A stretch of DNA of 34,511 bases from a virus. The translations under genes were made by a program, and so were the position numbers. The stretch spans positions 1 through 34,511 of the IMG/VR virus record IMGVR_UViG_3300045740_000135; one strand, 5' to 3'. Below are positions 8,784-17,110 of this stretch, one piece after another (position 1 is the first letter of the stretch; every line of letters starts with the position of its first letter). The notes beneath the pieces are model-generated. The model was given only the letters and a program-made list of their open reading frames with translations, ran no database searches and was not told the DNA's origin.

Positions 8784-11700
8784 TATTTGTTCCTCCGAAT
8801 CGCGCGTTGTGCGCCCACCATAGCCGCAGCGGCGATTTCCTGCTGGCTGCGTCGATCAACGTTGCCCTGGATGGTGAAATTATTTGTAACCACCAACGCA
8901 TGTTCGCGCTGATCGCCGCTATGCTCGACCACGGGGCGCGACGCCAGCGCCTTATCGATGCGCTCTACGCTGGCTAAGCTGCTCATCTGGCCGCGTGTCA
9001 ACACCGATTCGCTGTCGCGGATGATCGCGGTGCGCTCCCCCGGCCCCACGCCAGTGTGAAACTTAGGCAACGGCAAAACCTTTGCTAACGCATCGCGTTG
9101 TTTCGGCAGCAATTCGGAATGACCAATTGGCGCAGCGCCACGCATCTTTTTGGCGTAATCAGCGAGCACAGTCACAGGGGCCAGCTCGCGCATCTGCGGC
9201 TCGGTCAACACCGCTTCCGATTTCAGAATCACCGCCAAGCGCTCATCGTCTCGCAGCCCATCAAATGCTTTCGACTGCGCCATGTCGAACGGGGCTTTTC
9301 CGGTGTGCCACGTTTGCACCGGGATCACTCGTGCGGTATCAGACGGCCACGTTTGCACTGGCGAGGAATTTGGAATGGACGAAACGTCCGGCAGCGGCAC
9401 CGCTGTCGGCGGCACCTCGAACGTTGCCGGATACGGAATAGCAGGAGGCGCACCAGCTCCAGCAACCGATGTCGGCACCGATTTAGCCGCCGAAGCCCCA
9501 CCGCCAAACATGCCGATGGCAGCGCCTATGATTGAACCGCCAAGCGCCAGCAACCCGCTTTGCCCGCCGCCTCCAGTCACGTATCGGTTATAGCTTGGGG
9601 TTCCGGCAATCTTCGCCAATGACTCGGACGCCTTAATGGATGACGCATCGAGTTTCGCTAACGCGGCAGAGGTTTTTTCCGAGTCCACCGCCGATAGCTG
9701 ATCCGCTGCGCGCGTGGCGGTAAACGACAAGCTGGCCAACGTAGAGGGTAACGCGCGAGCACTTAACGTCACCTCATTAAACACCTGCGGCGTGCTGCTA
9801 AATACGGATGCTTGTGGTTGAGAGGATTGCGGAATTGATGCCAACGGCGCAAACGCAACAGGCGACGCCGCCGCATAATCGTCCGGCCCCGTGCCGCTAT
9901 GGAATCTCGGCAACGCATCCACGTGCAACGAATCTGGCGCTGCGAGCTGCGCTACCTGCCCGCGCGTAAGCGAGCCTGATTGATAAGCAGGAACGTCGAT
10001 ACTTTTCTTGCCGCTCGCAATCTGCTGCACCATTGCGCGCGCAACCGATACCGGCACCAACTCCCGCATCTGCTCCTGCGTAAGCACGCTTTCCGATTTG
10101 AGGATAATGGCCGCGCGCTCGTGCGGTTTAATTGCAGCACTGTACGGCCCTGTGCCGGTGTGGAAACGCGGAACATGCGTCAACGCGGTGAGCTTGTCTC
10201 CTGGCCCATATCCCCCGTGCATAATCCCAGATGCCGCTAACGCTGCAAAATTTTCAAACCCAGACAAGGACACATCAGCCGCCAGCGACGCATTGCCTAC
10301 TGCGCCAGCAGCGCCACCGCCGCCGCTGTTAGAAAATAGATTAAACAGCCCGCCGATAATCCCGCCACCAGCGCCGCCGCCCCCTGCACCTGCTGCGCTG
10401 GACGATCCTGCGGATGATGCAAGCGCCAGCAATGCGCTAGTCGCATCCGCCGCTGCCGACGCCAGCGCGCGCAACGCGATTTGCGTCACCGTTTGGGTGG
10501 CGATGCCGCCGAGTGTTTTGACCGCATCGCCCGCGATGGGCGCCACAGTTCCCAAACCAGACGCCGCTTCGTTCGCGGCCTGCCCTGCGGCGGTGAACGA
10601 TGTAAAGAGTGCGTCCGACGCCTGCGCCGCTTTGGCGAAATCGATACCGCCAGACGGCGCAGTGGTAAGCAGTGATGTCGCCGCCTCGCCTGTCGGTATC
10701 GCCCCTTTAAACGACTTGCTGAAATCTAATTGCCCAAGTGCGCCTAACGCACCAGCAATCGCGTTTTCAGGCGTGGTCGTGCCCTTGTTTCCGCCAAATC
10801 CACTAACCACAAATTGCGCTAGTTGCTTAGCTAAACCGCCCTCGCCTTTAAGACCAATCGCATTCGCGAGACTGTTCGCGATCTCACGCGACGCAATCTT
10901 GTTGAGTTCGTTCCCAACGGATGTGGCGAACGCCTTGAACGCGTTGCCCAACGATTTAATGATGCCTTCGCCACGTTGCAGGCTTGCGTAGAATTCATCC
11001 AGCCCTGACGTAACGCCTTCGGAAAAGATGCTCCCGAATTTTTCCGCCAGTACATCCGCCTCTGCGCTGAGTTTCTGCAACGCCACGGCCATTTCATCGA
11101 CCTGTAGCTGCATTTTCGCGCGCACCGATGGATCGCTTACCGCATCGACCACGCGTTGAAACGCCGCGAGCTGTTCCTGATACTGTGTGACCGCCTGCTT
11201 GCGCACCTCCGATGTGCGCATCATCGCGTCAAGTTCGCTTATCGCCCCGGTCTTGAGCGTGTTTTGGATGCGCTGTTCGTCGATGTTTTGACGCGTGGTG
11301 ATATCCGAGTATTTTTCTTTTAAGTCGTTAAAATCTGCTTGCGCTACGCTTGCGTTTTTTATGCCATTCAAAAGGCGAATGGTATCTGTGTCGCCCTTCA
11401 ATTCTGCTTGTGTTCGCAGCGGACGTTGTTGCTTTTCCAAGTCAATCGCTACCGCTGCGCCAGACCGTCCTTGCAATCGCAAAAGCTGCGACTGCAAATC
11501 TGCAACGCTATCTTTATAGTCCCGTGCCGCTTTCGCAGAGTTTTCCCATATCTGCGTTTCCTTCAACTGCAAATCACTTGCAGAATCCGCCAGCTTCGCA
11601 CGCAGTTGTTCCAGCTTGTTTAGTTCGTTGTAATACTCTGCGGAATTAGGCGCAGCTTTCTTGAAGGACGCCTCTTGGCGTTTAATTTCCTCGGATAGGA

Positions 11701-13216
11701 AATCCTGTTCCGCTTTCGTTTGCCTGCGCGCAATGTCTAGCTTTTGCGTCCAGTAGGATTGTTCCTCGATCAAACCGTTGCCGTGATACAAATCGAGCAA
11801 CGATTCTTCCTGCGTGATCGATGTTTTTATCAGCTCGTAACGGCGCTTGCTCTGATCCTCAATTAATTTTTCAAGAGCCTTTGCCGCTGCCTCCGCTGCT
11901 GCTTTCTGCTGCGCTAGGTCTACACCACGCGGCGCTTGTGTTTTTGGTTCCTCTTTTTCTGCGCGTGGTTCATTCGGCGGTATGAGATTCGGAATTAAAG
12001 TGGACAGCGCTTCCTCGCGAGCAAATAAACTCTCGCGCTCTTTTTCCAAATCCGCAATACGCTTTGCATTCGCTGTGGCATTTAGTGTGCGCTTCCCGGT
12101 AGCGCGAAACGTGGCTGCGCCGCCGCCAGTGCTGCCGAAATCAGCAGGACTCGCAGATAGCGTTTCTATCTCTTTATTTATTTCCCTGATGCGCGTCGCG
12201 GTTTGTTCCAACGCGCTATTAGGATCGGCGCTTATGGCGTCTTTAGCCGATTTTGGCAACGCCAATAAAAGTGGATTCAGAACCACCAGACTTGCGTTCG
12301 CACGGATCAACGCAAAAAGATTGCTGAGCTTTTGGAATAGCGTGTCACTCGCGCTGGCGATTATGGTGAACTGCTCAGCCGCGCGGACAAACGACGTGAT
12401 GAGGGACTCCAACACGCTGCCGGTTGTTTTACCAAACGCCTCCCAAAACTTGGTGGACTCTTTAAACTCCACCATCTTATCTACAATGCTTTGTAGCGAA
12501 GGCAATAAGCCAGCGGTAAACGCACGTGCGGAATTGTCGGTGAGCGCTTTTAGATCAACCAACGTGTCGTTGAACTGATCCGCCCTCGACATGAAATCCG
12601 AACTGATCGTGATGCCTAAGCGCTCGAATCGCTTGCGCGCCTCCTCGATCCCTTCAACCACAGGGATTAGTTTGTCACCACCTTTGCCAAATGCTGCCGT
12701 GGCAAGCGATGCCTTGTTTGCGCCGTCCTCGTAACCTCTAAATTTCTTGCCTATTTCCTCAAGCAACTGCCCTGTGCCCTTCAACGAGCCGTCGGCATTC
12801 AGCGCTGATAGACCCATCGCTTGCAACGCCCCGGCCATCTCGCCCTGCCCGCGCGCTGCTTCCTCGGTGCGCTTGCTAAGTTTGCTTGTTACATCGCTGA
12901 TTGATTCGAGTGAGCCGCCGCCTTTTTGTGCCGCTGCTTCCAACGCCAACAGTTCATTGCCGCTGAGGCCGGTGCGTGTCGCCAAGTCTTTGAGTCTATC
13001 GCCAGCGTCGATAGAACTTTTCGCCATCTCGGTGAAAAAGTTTTTGATCTCATTGACGCCAAGCCCGATACCTATTGCAGAGCCGACTTTTAAAAACGCG
13101 CTCTTGATCCCTGCCGCAGTATTATTCGCATCGCTGATGGCCTTCTGAAACCCGGACTTGAGTTCAGCAGTATCGGTAGCGAGTTTGATTAATAGTGTGG
13201 CTAGTGGGGCGGCCAT
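8783..13216 (-). CDS. Tail tape measure protein
   Basis: This 1477-aa protein is the longest helical protein of the module and follows the tail chaperone genes, as tape measures do. Residues 1-250 resemble lambda-type tape measures (SGFQKAISDANNTAAGIKSAF, RTGLSGNELLALEAAAQKGG, FGKGGDKLIPVVEGIEEAR). Long alpha-helical coiled-coil-like stretches rich in Glu/Lys/Gln follow (about 330-750), then Ala/Gly-rich hydrophobic segments (about 760-1000), then a C-terminal region with three to four copies of an HTG-GP...ERAAIILKSESVLT motif. The start has an AAGGA site about ten bases upstream. If tail length scales as in other siphoviruses (about 0.15 nm per residue), the tail could reach about 200 nm; this is an estimate because the C-terminal repeats may not span the tube. 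Confidence 0.92.
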   Translation of the reverse strand: MAAPLATLLIKLATDTAELKSGFQKAISDANNTAAGIKSAFLKVGSAIGIGLGVNEIKNFFTEMAKSSIDAGDRLKDLATRTGLSGNELLALEAAAQKGGGSLESISDVTSKLSKRTEEAARGQGEMAGALQAMGLSALNADGSLKGTGQLLEEIGKKFRGYEDGANKASLATAAFGKGGDKLIPVVEGIEEARKRFERLGITISSDFMSRADQFNDTLVDLKALTDNSARAFTAGLLPSLQSIVDKMVEFKESTKFWEAFGKTTGSVLESLITSFVRAAEQFTIIASASDTLFQKLSNLFALIRANASLVVLNPLLLALPKSAKDAISADPNSALEQTATRIREINKEIETLSASPADFGSTGGGAATFRATGKRTLNATANAKRIADLEKERESLFAREEALSTLIPNLIPPNEPRAEKEEPKTQAPRGVDLAQQKAAAEAAAKALEKLIEDQSKRRYELIKTSITQEESLLDLYHGNGLIEEQSYWTQKLDIARRQTKAEQDFLSEEIKRQEASFKKAAPNSAEYYNELNKLEQLRAKLADSASDLQLKETQIWENSAKAARDYKDSVADLQSQLLRLQGRSGAAVAIDLEKQQRPLRTQAELKGDTDTIRLLNGIKNASVAQADFNDLKEKYSDITTRQNIDEQRIQNTLKTGAISELDAMMRTSEVRKQAVTQYQEQLAAFQRVVDAVSDPSVRAKMQLQVDEMAVALQKLSAEADVLAEKFGSIFSEGVTSGLDEFYASLQRGEGIIKSLGNAFKAFATSVGNELNKIASREIANSLANAIGLKGEGGLAKQLAQFVVSGFGGNKGTTTPENAIAGALGALGQLDFSKSFKGAIPTGEAATSLLTTAPSGGIDFAKAAQASDALFTSFTAAGQAANEAASGLGTVAPIAGDAVKTLGGIATQTVTQIALRALASAAADATSALLALASSAGSSSAAGAGGGGAGGGIIGGLFNLFSNSGGGGAAGAVGNASLAADVSLSGFENFAALAASGIMHGGYGPGDKLTALTHVPRFHTGTGPYSAAIKPHERAAIILKSESVLTQEQMRELVPVSVARAMVQQIASGKKSIDVPAYQSGSLTRGQVAQLAAPDSLHVDALPRFHSGTGPDDYAAASPVAFAPLASIPQSSQPQASVFSSTPQVFNEVTLSARALPSTLASLSFTATRAADQLSAVDSEKTSAALAKLDASSIKASESLAKIAGTPSYNRYVTGGGGQSGLLALGGSIIGAAIGMFGGGASAAKSVPTSVAGAGAPPAIPYPATFEVPPTAVPLPDVSSIPNSSPVQTWPSDTARVIPVQTWHTGKAPFDMAQSKAFDGLRDDERLAVILKSEAVLTEPQMRELAPVTVLADYAKKMRGAAPIGHSELLPKQRDALAKVLPLPKFHTGVGPGERTAIIRDSESVLTRGQMSSLASVERIDKALASRPVVEHSGDQREHALVVTNNFTIQGNVDRRSQQEIAAAAMVGAQRAIRRNK
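8980..10175 (-). repeat. Dispersed C-terminal motif copies in the tape measure gene
   Basis: The motif FHTGTGP...ERAAIILKSESVLT-EQM-EL appears near residues 1015-1055, 1302-1345 and 1385-1410, with a partial copy (RFHSGTGPDD) near 1102. Single copies of this motif are common at the C-termini of phage tape measures. Three full copies plus a partial one in the same protein point to internal duplication. Confidence 0.75.
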
Positions 13217-13222
13217 CTTGCG

Positions 13223-13552
13223 TTATCCTTTTTTAGGTTTCACGCGTGCGCCAAATTGCGCAAACAGTTTTTCCTTGTCCGACAATTCTTTTGGCTTGCG
13301 TCGATACGGCAGAAAATCATTGATGCTCCACTCGCCGCCAAACGCCGCCTTTTTCAGCCACGACCGAGAGACTTGCAACGTGGTCAAGCCAGCGCGCAAA
13401 TCCGCGCGCTGCTCGTCCCACGGTTCTGCCCGCCACAACGCCAGCCACATGCCCAATTCGCTCGGTCGCATTTCGCGCAGCATGCGAGACGGTGAAGCGT
13501 AACCCAACCGCAACGCTAGTTGATAGATGGCGTAGACGGTTGGGCGGAGGAC
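13223..13552 (-). CDS. Tail assembly chaperone, frameshifted C-terminal extension (lambda T-like)
   Basis: This reading frame lies in -1 relative to the upstream chaperone gene. It is open only from just after a TGA in AAT-GAG (near 13561) to TAA at 13223. It encodes about 109 aa starting VLRPTVYAIYQLALRLGY, a pattern seen in the frameshifted part of siphovirus chaperones, with PSELGMWLALWRAEPW later. Part of it could alternatively be started at TTG 13513, directly after the upstream TAG, but the conserved residues before that TTG argue for frameshifting. The fusion would be about 214 aa and would help load the tape measure into tube monomers. Confidence 0.75.
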   Translation of the reverse strand, partial: VLRPTVYAIYQLALRLGYASPSRMLREMRPSELGMWLALWRAEPWDEQRADLRAGLTTLQVSRSWLKKAAFGGEWSINDFLPYRRKPKELSDKEKLFAQFGARVKPKKG

Positions 13553-13866
13553 TTTTCCTCATTGGCTTTCCCATCATATCCATTCACTTCGAGCGCTGCG
13601 TTGATTAGCTTCACCATCTGCGTGCGTGAAAATTTCCGCATGGCCGGGATATCATCCTTGCCCCAGACTTGTGTGCCATCTGGCTTGCGCACACACTCCG
13701 CGAGCATGAATAACATCCCGTCCTCTTGATCGCGCAGCTCCTCTACACGCGCTGCGTATTCCAGCTCGTGCACAACATAGGTTCTGCCGCGAATCACGAT
13801 TTCCTTCCATGCGGGTGCAAAAATTTCCGAATCCGTTACCTTCTCGGTGTTCACTTCCGTATTCAT
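13516..13866 (-). CDS. Tail assembly chaperone (lambda G-like)
   Basis: The 116-aa protein lies between the tail tube gene and the tape measure, the invariant site of siphovirus chaperones. It starts at ATG after AGAGGA. The N-terminal 100 residues are mixed alpha/beta with a central EYAARVEELRDQEDG segment; the last 15 residues (KANEEKSSAQPSTPSIN) are a disordered tail that overlaps the -1 frame. It is expected to bind tube protein and, as the frameshifted form, the tape measure during tail assembly. The assignment rests on position, size and the overlapping second frame rather than on strong motifs. Confidence 0.82.
   Translation of the reverse strand: MNTEVNTEKVTDSEIFAPAWKEIVIRGRTYVVHELEYAARVEELRDQEDGMLFMLAECVRKPDGTQVWGKDDIPAMRKFSRTQMVKLINAALEVNGYDGKANEEKSSAQPSTPSIN
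13549..13560 (-). other. Candidate -1 ribosomal frameshift site of the tail chaperone pair
   Basis: The zero-frame codons GAG-GAA-AAG give the heptamer G-GAA-AAG at 13558-13552. After a -1 slip the Lys tRNA re-pairs perfectly on AAA and the Glu tRNA on GGA with one mismatch. The -1 frame has a TGA immediately upstream and the zero frame stops at 13516, so any -1 shift must occur in this short interval. It is less ideal than lambda's G-GGA-AAG, so the exact slip position is uncertain. Confidence 0.5.
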
Positions 13867-13894
13867 AAAATCCTCTTGTCAGAAATTACGGTGA

Positions 13895-14320
13895 TTAAGC
13901 CTCGGTGATGTCGCCAGACGGCACGATGGTCAGCGTGGCTTTCACGTCGGAATCAACGTCGAAGTTCTGCGACCAGCCGGTGACCTCGCCCTGGAAGCGC
14001 CAAGTGCTGCCATCGGTGAATTCCAGTTCCCATTGCTGCTGCCGCAAGGCGGCAACGTTCTGGTTGAACGCGTTGCGAAGGCGGATGTGCACGCTGTCGG
14101 ATGGAACGTAGAAAATTTCCAACGTCATTTCGCCCGAATCGCGCAACCCGCCTTTGAATTCGCGGCGCGTCGAATCAAGATCGGTCACATCTCGACGCGG
14201 GCGCGTTTCGTTCGGGCCGCCGATTTTCACGCGCTCGGTAATCAGCGCGCGATCGGTGGGGCTGCCCAAATCCTCGATGTAAAGTTTTGTTCCTTGGGTG
14301 TCCAGTGCGTTAGTGCTCAT
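13895..14320 (-). CDS. Major tail tube protein
   Basis: The 141-aa protein starts at ATG after AAGGAA, opens with MSTNALDTQGTKLYIED, and shows the alternating strands of siphovirus tube proteins: VTDLDSTRREFKGGLRDSGEMTLEIFY, then QQWELEFTDGSTWRFQGEVTGWSQNFDVDSDVKATLTI. That last segment, ending in a conserved hydrophobic strand, is a hallmark of these proteins. It polymerises into hexameric rings around the tape measure. Position between the tail terminator and the chaperones agrees. Confidence 0.88.
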   Translation of the reverse strand: MSTNALDTQGTKLYIEDLGSPTDRALITERVKIGGPNETRPRRDVTDLDSTRREFKGGLRDSGEMTLEIFYVPSDSVHIRLRNAFNQNVAALRQQQWELEFTDGSTWRFQGEVTGWSQNFDVDSDVKATLTIVPSGDITEA

Positions 14321-14351
14321 GGTCTAAGTTCCTTTAAGTTAGCCGTGCTCG

Positions 14352-14741
14352 TTAAATGTTTTCTTGATGCCAGCAGCTAAGGTTGACCATGCGGCGATAA
14401 CGCTTCGTGTCCGGTTCAAACTCATCCTCGCCGGGGTATTCGGCGATGACGGAACTGAAATGGGCGTGACGCGTGTTCGCTCGGTTTCGCACCAGCAAGG
14501 CTAACCTGCGCGCTGTTTCAAACGTCCGTGCCCAACAATCCACTTGCACCTGATAATTCACCAGCCCACTCGTAAACCCATCGAGGGAATTGCGCGGCTG
14601 GCCAATGATGATTCGATACGTGATGGCGGGAATCGCGCCCTGCTGCGGTATGGTTTCGGGGAATAAACGCGTGCCAACTACCGCGACAATGCTTGCGTCA
14701 CCAAGCAAGTGCGCTACGAAATCATCATTGAAATCGTTCAT
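14352..14741 (-). CDS. Tail terminator / completion protein (DUF3168 family)
   Basis: The 129-aa protein has the DUF3168 pattern: FVAHLLGDASIVAVVGTRLFPETIPQQGAIPAITY in the first half, then a strand-helix unit QVDCWARTFETARRLALLVR. Family members cap the end of the tail tube and connect it to the head. The ATG overlaps the gp10-like stop as ATGA. The 30-base gap that follows precedes the tube gene, which has its own strong ribosome binding site, fitting the need for many tube copies. Confidence 0.87.
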   Translation of the reverse strand: MNDFNDDFVAHLLGDASIVAVVGTRLFPETIPQQGAIPAITYRIIIGQPRNSLDGFTSGLVNYQVQVDCWARTFETARRLALLVRNRANTRHAHFSSVIAEYPGEDEFEPDTKRYRRMVNLSCWHQENI

Positions 14742-15397
14742 AGCGCACCCGGATAACGTTTCTTTATTTCAGCGCGCACGGTATCGCCAAACGCAGCAAG
14801 TGCGGCCATCTTTTGCGCTTCGAATGCGGGGCGCATAAACGGGCGCGCACGAAACCGCGACGTTCCAAACTCCACCCACCACCAATAGCCGGGGCTGTAG
14901 CCGGGGTTACGAAAACGGATGCTGCTCTTACCGTTCAATCGAGCGCGAAAGCTGTTATACCCTCTGTCGTAACCCTTATTGCTAACACGCACCACCACAG
15001 TCGGCTCGTCCGCCTTTACCGGATAGCTAACGATATTCTGCTTGATGAGTGCTAATTGCTTTTTCGATACGCGTTGCGCTCGCGCAAGCCGCCTCTGCTC
15101 TGCCTTTTGGAATCGAAGCAACTGGCGATAACTCATCTTGCCAACTGCTTTTCTAAGCTGCTTGTTTTGCAACGCCTCAAGCCGCGCCTTGACCATGCCG
15201 GATGGATCGGACAACGGCGCGCGTGCCTTAGCATCATCCCTGATTAGTTTTGCGCCAGCCATCAAGCCACGGATAACGATGCCGCCCGTTTTCGCTTTCG
15301 CATCGAACTCCTCACGCACACGTTTTAAGGCGCGCTCGATTTCCTGCAAGCCTTCAATTTTCGTGGTGACATTAATGCGAGCGCCGAGGTCAGCCAT
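14738..15397 (-). CDS. HK97 gp10-like tail component
   Basis: I placed the start at ATG 15397 (MADLGARINVTTKIEGLQEIERALK), which overlaps the adaptor stop by eight bases. A longer open frame exists upstream but lies over the adaptor gene. The product is about 219 aa, larger than the usual 120-150 aa, because of a basic helical segment (about residues 65-115, with KMSYRQLLRFQKAEQRRLARAQRVSKK). The C-terminal half has the family signature YWWWVEFGTSRFRARPFMRPAFE. Members take part in head-tail joining. The basic insertion is unusual, and its role is unknown. Confidence 0.85.
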   Translation of the reverse strand: MADLGARINVTTKIEGLQEIERALKRVREEFDAKAKTGGIVIRGLMAGAKLIRDDAKARAPLSDPSGMVKARLEALQNKQLRKAVGKMSYRQLLRFQKAEQRRLARAQRVSKKQLALIKQNIVSYPVKADEPTVVVRVSNKGYDRGYNSFRARLNGKSSIRFRNPGYSPGYWWWVEFGTSRFRARPFMRPAFEAQKMAALAAFGDTVRAEIKKRYPGAL

Positions 15398-15743
15398 CGT
15401 TCGCCCCTTCGGTGCAATACAGTTCCAAGAATTCCTGCTCCTCGCTAGGATCAATGATGTCAGCGATGTTGTATTTCTTGTCGCGGAATAACACGCGCAT
15501 CGTGCGGTCAACGCCATCCATGTAACGAATCGTGATCATGGTTTGCGTGTCGCCCTGTATCTGATCGGCGGCCACAAATTCCTTGTTGCGCGCAACCCCC
15601 GGCTCCACAATCGCGTATAAATTCGCAACGTTTTCCCACGCCACATCGGGTTCACCGCTACCGTATTGCGGCGGGCTAACCGCTGCGATGCGTTGCAGCG
15701 TAACACGCTTGTTAAATTTGCCGAGGCGTAAGCGCTGCGCCAT
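15390..15743 (-). CDS. Head-tail adaptor (SPP1 gp16 / HK97 gp7-type joining protein)
   Basis: The 117-aa protein matches the Phage_H_T_join family: N-terminal RLRLGKFNKRVTLQRI, central WENVANLYAIVEP, QTMITIRYMDGVDRTMRVLFRDKKYNIADIIDPSEEQEFLELYC towards the end. Members form the stopper ring below the connector. It starts one base after the connector stop and overlaps the gp10-like start, in the order normally seen. Confidence 0.9.
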   Translation of the reverse strand: MAQRLRLGKFNKRVTLQRIAAVSPPQYGSGEPDVAWENVANLYAIVEPGVARNKEFVAADQIQGDTQTMITIRYMDGVDRTMRVLFRDKKYNIADIIDPSEEQEFLELYCTEGANDG

Positions 15744-15744
15744 C

Positions 15745-16362
15745 TCAAAACAACCTCACCACGATTGAGTCCAGCAACGCATCGTGGAACGTGCGATCTA
15801 GCTTGCTGCTGATCGTTCCGGTGATGATGTCGGTGGGGTTCATGTGGTAATTGGCGAGCTGGATTTTCATCCACTGCTTAACCACTTCTGGCACGCCAGC
15901 GCGTAACGCCGCATCGTCCACAGGCGAACCCACTGGCGCATACCCCGCCACGTAACGCACACGCACCGCGTTGTAGTCGCTGCTGCGCACTAACGCAGGC
16001 CAGCTCTGCAAGTAAGCTGGCTTCACACGCGCGGGTGCACGCGCCGCATCGACTTGATAAAGCGATGCGTCAACCGTCTGCAACGTTCCATCGAGATCAA
16101 CATATTTGATGGACTCCAACGACAGCAGATTAGGACGCGGCAGTTCCAACTCATAGCTGAAACAATCGGTCGAATACTCAAGCGTTTGCTGAATGAAAGC
16201 GCGGCGCGTGTAGTTTTCCGCGTATTCGCGGCATGTCGTAATTAGTGCGCCGATTAGCGCATCTTGATAACTGCCCAGCGAATCATCCAGGCGTAAATGC
16301 TCTTTTGCCTCTGCTAGGCTAAGCGGCTCGCACGCTGGCGGCGTTATCACGCGGACGGTCAT
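15745..16362 (-). CDS. Head-tail connector (HK97 gp6-like)
   Basis: The 205-aa protein fits the gp6-like/Phage_connect family: PLSLAEAKEHLRLDD near the N-terminus, a helical stretch LIGALITTCREYAENYTRRAFI, the strand-rich segment with LLSLESIKYVDLDG, and the VRVRYVAGYA motif, then a final helix PEVVKQWMKIQLANYHMNP. Members form a ring that extends the portal. It is the first gene of the head-tail joining group and follows a gap of about 90 bases that contains a possible -10 element. Confidence 0.9.
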   Translation of the reverse strand: MTVRVITPPACEPLSLAEAKEHLRLDDSLGSYQDALIGALITTCREYAENYTRRAFIQQTLEYSTDCFSYELELPRPNLLSLESIKYVDLDGTLQTVDASLYQVDAARAPARVKPAYLQSWPALVRSSDYNAVRVRYVAGYAPVGSPVDDAALRAGVPEVVKQWMKIQLANYHMNPTDIITGTISSKLDRTFHDALLDSIVVRLF

Positions 16363-16436
16363 AGCGGCATCCCACTGGCATTAGGTCACACATTACCGCC
16401 CTCCGCGCACTGCTAACCAAATTGCCGCCCGCAAAT

Positions 16437-16442
16437 ATTATA
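16437..16442 (-). promoter_or_regulatory. Possible promoter -10 element ahead of the connector gene
   Basis: The minus strand reads TATAAT exactly, in the short gap between the FkbM-like gene and the connector gene. No convincing -35 hexamer lies 16-18 bases upstream (closest TTAGTT), and there is no extended -10 TG. A promoter here would let the tail genes be transcribed independently of the terminator after the capsid gene. It could also be a chance match. Confidence 0.3.
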
Positions 16443-16451
16443 ACGCAAAAC

Positions 16452-17102
16452 CTAATCCCAACTAAGGCAATAATCCCCGCTTTTTTCGAAGCGCAATTTG
16501 GCCCCAAGGCCGCGCAGGTAATCCACCGCGCCCGTTTCTGGCAGCCCATACTTTTGCGCGCGTCCCGGTTTTTGCTCGACAAGCACGCATGGGTGATGAC
16601 GAATCAATAATTGCTCGCCGCCGCGCAGCGCAAACAACTCATACCCTTCGCAATCGAGTTTGATGAAATCAATCGGGCCATCAAAATGCAAACTGTCCAA
16701 TGTGCGCATGGGAATATCCCCGTCACCATCCACCCAACTATCGCCGCTACTCGTGTGCGATGTGTGAATTTTTACGCTCCCTGGCTTTTCGCCAAGCGCA
16801 CACCCTATCAACTGATAAGGAAGCGCAACGTTTTTACGAAAACACAAGCGGTGCAACGCCACAGGCTCAAACGCCCACAACTCTTTGAAGCGCTCTACCA
16901 AGTGCATCGACCACAGCCCGCAATGCGCGCCCACATCTATCGCGCCGCGAAACTGTTTTACGTGTTTCATTGCCGCTTCAAATTTCGAGTACTGATAAGT
17001 CAATTTGCCATCGACGCGATGATTGACCTTACGCATCCATTCGATCAAATGCGTCTCGTGTGCCGGAAGGAACACGCCGCTGAACTCCTGTATTTGTTCC
17101 AT
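16452..17102 (-). CDS. FkbM-family methyltransferase
   Basis: The 216-aa protein has a Rossmann-type SAM-dependent methyltransferase core: motif I IDVGAHCGLWS at residues 55-65, the acidic end of strand beta2 in FEP (78-80), and the FkbM signature DFIKLDCEGYE around 140-151. FkbM enzymes methylate hydroxyl groups, commonly on sugars. It is the last gene of the sugar-modification block, starting eight bases after the GT9-like gene. A cap on transferred sugars is the likely role (inference). Confidence 0.85.
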   Translation of the reverse strand: MEQIQEFSGVFLPAHETHLIEWMRKVNHRVDGKLTYQYSKFEAAMKHVKQFRGAIDVGAHCGLWSMHLVERFKELWAFEPVALHRLCFRKNVALPYQLIGCALGEKPGSVKIHTSHTSSGDSWVDGDGDIPMRTLDSLHFDGPIDFIKLDCEGYELFALRGGEQLLIRHHPCVLVEQKPGRAQKYGLPETGAVDYLRGLGAKLRFEKSGDYCLSWD

Positions 17103-17110
17103 GATGATCC

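Noticed and set aside
10008-10991. 327-aa plus-strand ORF opposite the tape measure gene
   Set aside because: Composition is a shadow of the Ala/Gly-rich tape measure codons, with no plausible start signal or motif.
16437-16442. Strong promoter before the connector gene
   Set aside because: The -10 is perfect, but no good -35 is present; kept only as a low-confidence regulatory feature.
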